From: Isochrysis galbana
Taxonomy: Eukaryota; Haptophyta; Isochrysidales; Isochrysidaceae
Assembly: GCA_018136815.1 (NCBI GenBank)
Contig: CM030931.1
Location: 10,365,072 to 10,429,071, forward strand
Direction: 5' to 3'
DNA length: 64,000 nt
The position numbers and the translations under genes are program-made. Under the pieces are notes generated by a model that was not told where the DNA came from, made no database searches, and saw only the letters and a list, made by a program, of their open reading frames with translations. Numbering within the stretch: the stretch's first letter is position 1; each line of letters opens with the position of its first letter. This document shows, one piece after another, positions 59,666-64,000 of the stretch.

Positions 59666-61159
59666 TCAATCGCCGCCGTCCGTGTCAAGCTCTTCATCCG
59701 TTGAGTCCGCCTCTAACCATTGAGCGAAGCTCTCGAGCTTTGACTCTTGCTCTTCGATTGACTCCTCTCCGTTTGCGTCGGACAACCCTGCGGCCTTACG
59801 TGGCGTCTTTGGCCTATAATCGCTGACACCATCATAAAGCTCACATGTGAGCGCCTCATTGCCGAAAGACCTTTCCCGCATCATCACGACGCATCGTTCA
59901 GCATCATCTGGTTTCCTAAATTTGACGGCTGCAGCACCCTTTTCACTTCCTTCGAAAATGGTCACCTTTTCCACAGCTCCAGCCTTGGAGCATTCCACTA
60001 ACAAATCTTCCTTGAGGTTAGCGTAAAAGTGCTCGTCTGCATCTGCCACCTCCGCCTCAGTGAAGAGTCCGAGTAAGATCACCACGTGCGCTGCAGAGCC
60101 TCCTCCCGAAACAAGGCTGTCATCCCACTCGGCTAGCTGACGCTGCTCCGCGAGGCGCTGCCGCTTTCGCGCGTGTGAAACTTTCGACGAAGATCCATTA
60201 TTCTGCACTAAGGTGTCGCCACGCATCTCAAAGTGCGCTGGTTGCACCTTCAACACCACACCGGGACGAAGCTCATAACCGTCGCGCAAGGTCACAGCCA
60301 AGTTGACAGATTCGGACTTCAAGAACCCCACCAGGGCATCTCCTTTAGATCGACCCTCATCCGTCGTGTAGATCTTCACGCGTTCAGCTCCAGTTGATGG
60401 GTCCGTCTTGATCACACCAGCAATTTTGAAGCAGTCGACCAGCTCTTTGGTCAGCTCAGACGGTTCGAGCCCTTCAGGGAGCCCGCTTACGTAGACATTG
60501 CTCCCACCGTGAGCCTTGAATTTAGCTTTCTTCTTCTTCTTCTTCTTGCTCTGCTTCCCGGTGTCGTCATTCATGTCAGCGTTGGGTGGATAGCTTGATG
60601 AATCACGAAATTTTTGCTCCTCTGAAGGCATGTTGGAGCGAGTGGCACCGTTCCGTCCAGGATCCTTTGGGCTTACCGTCTCAGCATCAGGATCATAGGC
60701 GATCTCTTCCGTCAATCCAGCTGGCGCATGATCGTCATCCCCATCCCTATCACCCTCTGCTTGCACAAGCTGGCTGCGTAACTCGTCCACTGTTCCAAGG
60801 TCGGCCCACGCACTCATCCCTGATTTCCACACCTGCGTCAATCCATCCACGTCACCACGCTCCAGCAAAACCGCCATCTGCTCTACACTCACTCCGCCAC
60901 GTCGCTTGCCCCCGGCGTCCAGGTAGAACCAGCTGGGCCTCGTTACCGCGGGCGGCTGCGAGACGGAGAGGAGAGGGGAAAGCTCTGGCAGCTCGTGAAC
61001 TTTGACCCAGCTGGACATGCCTTCACGCCAGACGCACGTCTCCCTGCTGATGTGTCCGCTTTGCCAGAGCACCTGCAGCTGCGCAGGCGTGCATGGGCCC
61101 GCGTGCCCACCGCCCTCGGGCACGTAGTAAAAGCTCGCTGAAGAGGCGTCGTCCTCCAT
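59666..61159 (-). CDS. Tat-SF1/Cus2-type splicing factor with two GYF_2 domains and two RRMs
   Basis: 497 aa from the ATG at 61159 (MEDDASS); an in-frame ATG at 61225 would add 22 basic residues. Two GYF_2-like repeats: FYYVPEGGGHAGPCTPAQL ... TCVWREGMSSWV (about 7-60) and WFYLDAGGKRRGGVSVEQM ... TQVWKSGMSAW (about 75-130). A Lys-rich run (KKKKKKKAK) precedes RRM1 (NVYVSGLPEGLEPSELTKE, with RSKGDALVGF as RNP1, about 220-310). RRM2 (HVVILLGLFTEAEVAD ... GAAAVKFRKPDDAE ... RSFGNEALTCELYDG) is U2AF-homology-like. The acidic C-terminus ends EELDTDGGD. HTATSF1/Cus2 helps U2 snRNP and SF3B1 assemble on the branch site; this is the likely nuclear role. Confidence 0.85.
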   Translation of the reverse strand: MEDDASSASFYYVPEGGGHAGPCTPAQLQVLWQSGHISRETCVWREGMSSWVKVHELPELSPLLSVSQPPAVTRPSWFYLDAGGKRRGGVSVEQMAVLLERGDVDGLTQVWKSGMSAWADLGTVDELRSQLVQAEGDRDGDDDHAPAGLTEEIAYDPDAETVSPKDPGRNGATRSNMPSEEQKFRDSSSYPPNADMNDDTGKQSKKKKKKKAKFKAHGGSNVYVSGLPEGLEPSELTKELVDCFKIAGVIKTDPSTGAERVKIYTTDEGRSKGDALVGFLKSESVNLAVTLRDGYELRPGVVLKVQPAHFEMRGDTLVQNNGSSSKVSHARKRQRLAEQRQLAEWDDSLVSGGGSAAHVVILLGLFTEAEVADADEHFYANLKEDLLVECSKAGAVEKVTIFEGSEKGAAAVKFRKPDDAERCVVMMRERSFGNEALTCELYDGVSDYRPKTPRKAAGLSDANGEESIEEQESKLESFAQWLEADSTDEELDTDGGD

Positions 61160-61285
61160 CCCCACGCAGCCTCCGCCCTTTTGGCGCCTCTCCCGCTCCC
61201 GGCCGACCCAGATTACAGAATACATAACACTACTATTGTTATGTTAGGGTTCATAGTAACCTGCGTTCACGAGCAGTTAGAAATT

Positions 61286-61383
61286 GTGAAATTGTAGTGT
61301 TGTAAAAGGTCTTGTTGGCTAGCATCCCTAGCCCCATACACCGGACGAGCCATGCACCAACCGCGCACACCCCCAACGCGGGG
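61286..61383 (-). promoter_or_regulatory. Shared ~100 bp upstream module, copy 2
   Basis: Same module as 42812-42918, 61-158 bp upstream of the ATG at 61225 (127 bp upstream of the one at 61159). The identical order and orientation relative to two unrelated genes favour a promoter or leader function. Confidence 0.6.
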
Positions 61384-61807
61384 CCGTGATGTTGCATGAG
61401 TACTGACATCAGTTTTTTACGTCAGTATCAGTTCCGTTGGGATTCGGACGTTTCTCGCATCTATGCCCGTGACACGGTGGCTCGGCAATTTCGCACGGCG
61501 GACGCGATAGCGGCGGGGGCGAGCACGAGCTCAGAGAGCGCGGTCCCCAGCTGGACCCAGCCGTCGCTTTTCTGAGGAGGTAGCGGTAGCCCTAGTTGGG
61601 CTGTCAGTCCGTAAGCTTACGGTGGTTTTGAGCTTACACTTACATCAGTACTTACATCATAAGGCTGTGAATAGGTTTGATTTTGAGCTATCTAGATATT
61701 AGCTAACAGGGCGCTTCGGCTATCTAGATAGATACTAATAGTGGCTCAGCACTATCTAGATAGATACTAATAGTGCCCGAGAGCCTTGCCTAATATCAAG
61801 GCTAGGG
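61384..61807. repeat. Word clusters TACTTACATCA and TATCTAGATA
   Basis: 61390-61440 and 61610-61660 carry TACTGACATCAG and TACTTACATCA words facing each other. 61685-61800 carries five TATCTAGATA or near copies, with GATACTAATAGTG between. TATCTAGATAT also recurs near 63150. No coding. Confidence 0.6.
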
Positions 61808-61990
61808 CTGACCATTAACAGGCAAGTTTTTGGGAAACCCATTAGTAGTTTTTCAAGGTCAGCACATTAACAGGTTGAGTTTTTTTCTGAGTGTTAACAG
61901 GTTGTTGTAGGGGTGTTAATACCCTGTTAGTGGCCATTAACAGGCTAAAACCATTACAAGCTGTTACACCAACGTTGGAATACATGTTCG
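61808..61990 (+). repeat. Word element of TTAACAGG copies, copy 1
   Basis: At least six words TTAACAG(G) or complement between 61816 and 61970. The block from TCAGCACATTAACA to GTGTTAAC aligns with 63010-63055. The left neighbour AAGGCTAGGGCTG matches the inverted right end of the second copy (CAGCCCTAGCCTTGCC). Confidence 0.6.
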
Positions 61991-62132
61991 GGGGGGGTTC
62001 CCTTCCCCCCTCCCCTCCCACCGCCCCCCGACGCCGGGAGCTGTCCCCCCCCCTGCGCCCTGCGCCTCCCCCCCCCGACGCCGACGCGCTCATGGGTAAG
62101 CGCGGACCGCCATCGAAGCGCAAGGCGCCAAA

Positions 62133-62280
62133 ATGGCCAAGCAATTCCTAGCTTCGCCGGCGTTGACCGCAGGGGTGGAGCGTGTGTTCTCGGCCGCAGG
62201 GAAAATGCACGGTGATCTACAAAAATCTGCGAAGGATACTACTCTAGAGGCGTCTTTGTTTGCTAGTCCGAACCTAAGTT
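62133..62280 (+). pseudogene. hAT transposase C-terminal (dimerisation) remnant
   Basis: About 49 residues: FLASPALTAGVERVFSAAGK, then LQKSAKDTTLEASLFASPN. This matches the conserved end of hAT transposases (V-F-S-x-x-G ... E-x-L ... N). Nothing upstream encodes the rest; 61.99-62.1 kb is G/C-run sequence. The frame is cut by the 62.27 kb word element, which may have inserted into it. Confidence 0.7.
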
Positions 62281-62713
62281 GTTCCACAGGTACCGGTACC
62301 GGTACCGGTGGACCGGTACCGGGTCCGCCGGACCCGGTGGTGCGTACAGTATGGTAGCCGGGAGAGGGCTGTGCGCTGTGCTCGAGTGGGAAGAGGAAAT
62401 GGGGATTGAAGTTGAAGATCCCCCAACGGAGGAAGGGGGGGAGGGGGAGGAGGAGGAGGAGGAGGAGTTCTCATAGCTCATAGCGAGCGTGGCGGGAGCG
62501 CGTGGACGGCGATCCCTCGGTGTGGGCGGTGGGCGTATTGCGTATATTGTGTAGCTGTTTGTATGTACACTTAGAGTATCTAATGGTATAATTAGAGTAT
62601 TACTTACTACATAATAAGTACCACAGGTACGGTACCGTACCGGTACCGGTACCGGTACCGGTGGAAGCCTCTCAAGACCCGGTGGAACCGGTATACGGTG
62701 GAACAACTTAGGT
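62272..62713. mobile_element. 442 bp inverted-repeat element with GGTACC word arrays
   Basis: The ends ACCTAAGTTGTTCCAC (62272-62287) and its exact complement (62698-62713) bound the element. Just inside each end are runs of GGTACC (62288-62340 and 62628-62665). Between is a GA-rich stretch and AT-rich sequence without a gene. Inserted at the end of the hAT remnant. Confidence 0.7.
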
Positions 62714-62944
62714 CAGAACACCGAGTGATATCGACACGGCACACTGCGTGTGTGGTGTCTTGGCGTGTGGCTCTCGTGCATAGTGTAGTGTGTAGTGCTC
62801 GTAAGAGGATGAATGCTATCTATGTACCATCTATAGTTACTATCTACATTTCGATAAGTTGGTGGTGCGCGCGGAGCGCGGCCGCTCTGAACGCTCCTAT
62901 GCCTCCAGCGCCCAACCCGAGGTCAACTGCTGGTTGGTGCTCGG
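62714..62944. other. Intergenic, no gene seen
   Basis: GTGTGTGGTGTCTTGG and TAGTGTAGTGTGTAGTG words around 62745-62800. Nothing else. Confidence 0.35.
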
Positions 62945-63165
62945 AGCACCTCCCACAAGTGCCCATTAATGGTACAATAACTGGCAATTTTGAGTTTCTC
63001 AGAGGGCCCAAACTCAGCACATTAACAAGTTTAGTTTTGGGCTGGGTGTTAACGAGTCAGATGTTGGCCATTACTGGGTATTAATGGTATTAACTTGTTA
63101 ACGGGCTTAACCCAGCCCTAGCCTTGCCTAATATTAGTATTAATAGTAATATCTAGATATCTGCT
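62945..63165 (+). repeat. Word element of TTAAC copies, copy 2
   Basis: Related to 61808-61990 over ACTCAGCACATTAACAAG and GGTGTTAACGAG. It ends CCCAGCCCTAGCCTTGCC, then ATATCTAGATATC. Its words read TTAACAAG, TTAACGAG and TTAACGGG, where copy 1 has TTAACAGG. Confidence 0.55.
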
Positions 63166-63880
63166 TTATGATAGATTTAAAATTTGATGTGTTCCAGTGT
63201 ATATGAGTGCATGCGTGTGTGTGGGCGAATAAACCCGATGCATTACGCTTCATCGATCGCTCGGCCACACCTTGCTCGCGAACATGGCAAAAGGTATATA
63301 GAAGATGGCACATCTTGTAGTAAATGCTTCTCAGTAAGAATTCTTAGTTCTTTGTAGTAGTAGTATATTTGTTTTGTAATGTTGTACGTTGTAATTTTGT
63401 TAGGGAAGGGAGGGGGGCAAAAGTCTCGCCCCTCGCCACAAGTGCCAACAACCGCGGCAAGGGACATGGGGCGCAAGCGGACAGCAACTGCAATGGCGGC
63501 GGCAGATGGCACACACGAGGTGGACCACATCGTGGCGAAGCGGATCAGTGCGCTTCGCCACCAGCGAGTGGCGCTTGCGGCCCACTAGTGGCTGGCTCAG
63601 CCCCGTGGCTCGCGTGGGGAGCACATTGAAGATTGTGCTCCCCTCCCCATCGCAAGCGCGCGGCGTCGACGGCGGGGACGACGGCGGTGTTGCGCGCAGC
63701 GAGCGCGGAGCGAGAGGCGCGGTCGGGGTTGGGGTTGGGCTGCAAGGACATGGAGGTGGCAGGGAGAGAGAGAGGGCAGAGCTCAGAGGAGGGGGGGGGG
63801 CAGACAAAGGGGCCCTGGCGGCAGGGCGACAGACGACGGGGCGATAGCCGAAGGACCCCTTTTATTTTTGATTTATGGTG
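63166..63880. other. Intergenic, no supported gene
   Basis: A + frame at 63463-63588 contains THEVDHIVAKRIS, faintly like the first strand of a chromodomain, but stops within 25 residues. The 63.6-63.84 kb frames are Gly/Arg-rich. Nothing firm. Confidence 0.35.
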
Positions 63881-63888
63881 TCCCCCCC

Positions 63889-63993
63889 CGGTACTGTTTT
63901 TCGGACTGTTTTTCACTGTTTTTGTACAAAGGCCAAAAACAGACTGTTTTTACTGTTTTTGGAGCCCCCTCCACTGTTTTTCCCATCTAGGGA
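63889..63993 (-). repeat. Word element W1, copy 5 (AAAAAC variant)
   Basis: Reverse orientation: CCCCCCCCGGTACTG at the left, CATCTAGG at the right. Seven words, all AAAAAC/GTTTTT, at 63896, 63908, 63918, 63935 (inverted relative to the rest), 63946, 63955 and 63976. Scaffold bases (GAGGGGGCT, CTGT-TTTGGCCTT-GTAC, CAGTACCGGGG) match copy 3 almost throughout. Confidence 0.8.
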
Positions 63994-64000
63994 GAGGAGA

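Noticed and set aside
63463..63588. Possible chromodomain start (THEVDHIVAKRIS)
   Set aside because: The frame stops after ~25 more residues and lacks the Trp/aromatic core; chance similarity is likely.

Overview
The window is nuclear DNA of a eukaryote, probably a free-living unicellular protist or microalga. The evidence is spliceosomal introns (GT-AG and at least one GC-AG) in several genes, together with SPO11, a heterotrimeric G-protein alpha subunit, a NEK kinase, an RBR ubiquitin ligase, an SRA-domain protein, a Tat-SF1-type splicing factor and a mitochondrial bL21. Genes have few introns and GC-rich coding sequence. They are separated by repeats, homopolymer G/C runs and long CT/GA tracts. 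A haptophyte-like alga is my guess, but nothing here proves the lineage. I recognised no rRNA, tRNA or CRISPR. Exon boundaries were read by eye from splice dinucleotides, reading phase and family alignment.

Layout. 1-9 kb: SPO11 (-) divergent from a coiled-coil gene (+); an unknown gene (-) divergent from a protein with two cyclic-nucleotide-binding-like folds (+). 9-14 kb: a small AT-rich ORF, a word array, a broken piggyBac-like transposase, then an RBR E3 ligase with a UPL6/UBE3C-like N-terminus. 15-25 kb: a Ser-rich protein, a multi-exon patatin-like phospholipase carrying a SEC-C zinc motif, a rearranged LINE insertion with target-site duplications, and a small WW-like protein. 27-38 kb: NEK kinase, G-alpha with an odd N-terminus, LINE pieces, a long inverted-repeat element, mitochondrial bL21. 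39-46 kb: a retroelement leader, a double glycosyltransferase, and two LINE copies with target-site duplications. 46-54 kb: a giant (-) gene predicted to join an SRA domain, a CDCA7-type zinc finger, a long helical region and a UBA-like end. 55-64 kb: a 3.5 kb LINE, a GYF/RRM splicing factor, a hAT remnant, and short elements built of repeated words.

The genes do not form one pathway. The strongest observations are: (1) a family of ~110 bp elements bounded by CCTAGATGG in which one six-base word changes in concert within each copy (AAATAC, AAAAAC or AAACAC); (2) the SRA plus 4CXXC_R1 giant protein, which would unite two hemimethylated-DNA readers; (3) the UPL6-like/RBR fusion; (4) the SEC-C insertion in a patatin; (5) LINEs that end in poly(T) on their sense strand and keep their 5' ends while losing their middle; (6) ~100 bp modules shared upstream of two unrelated genes and downstream of two others.
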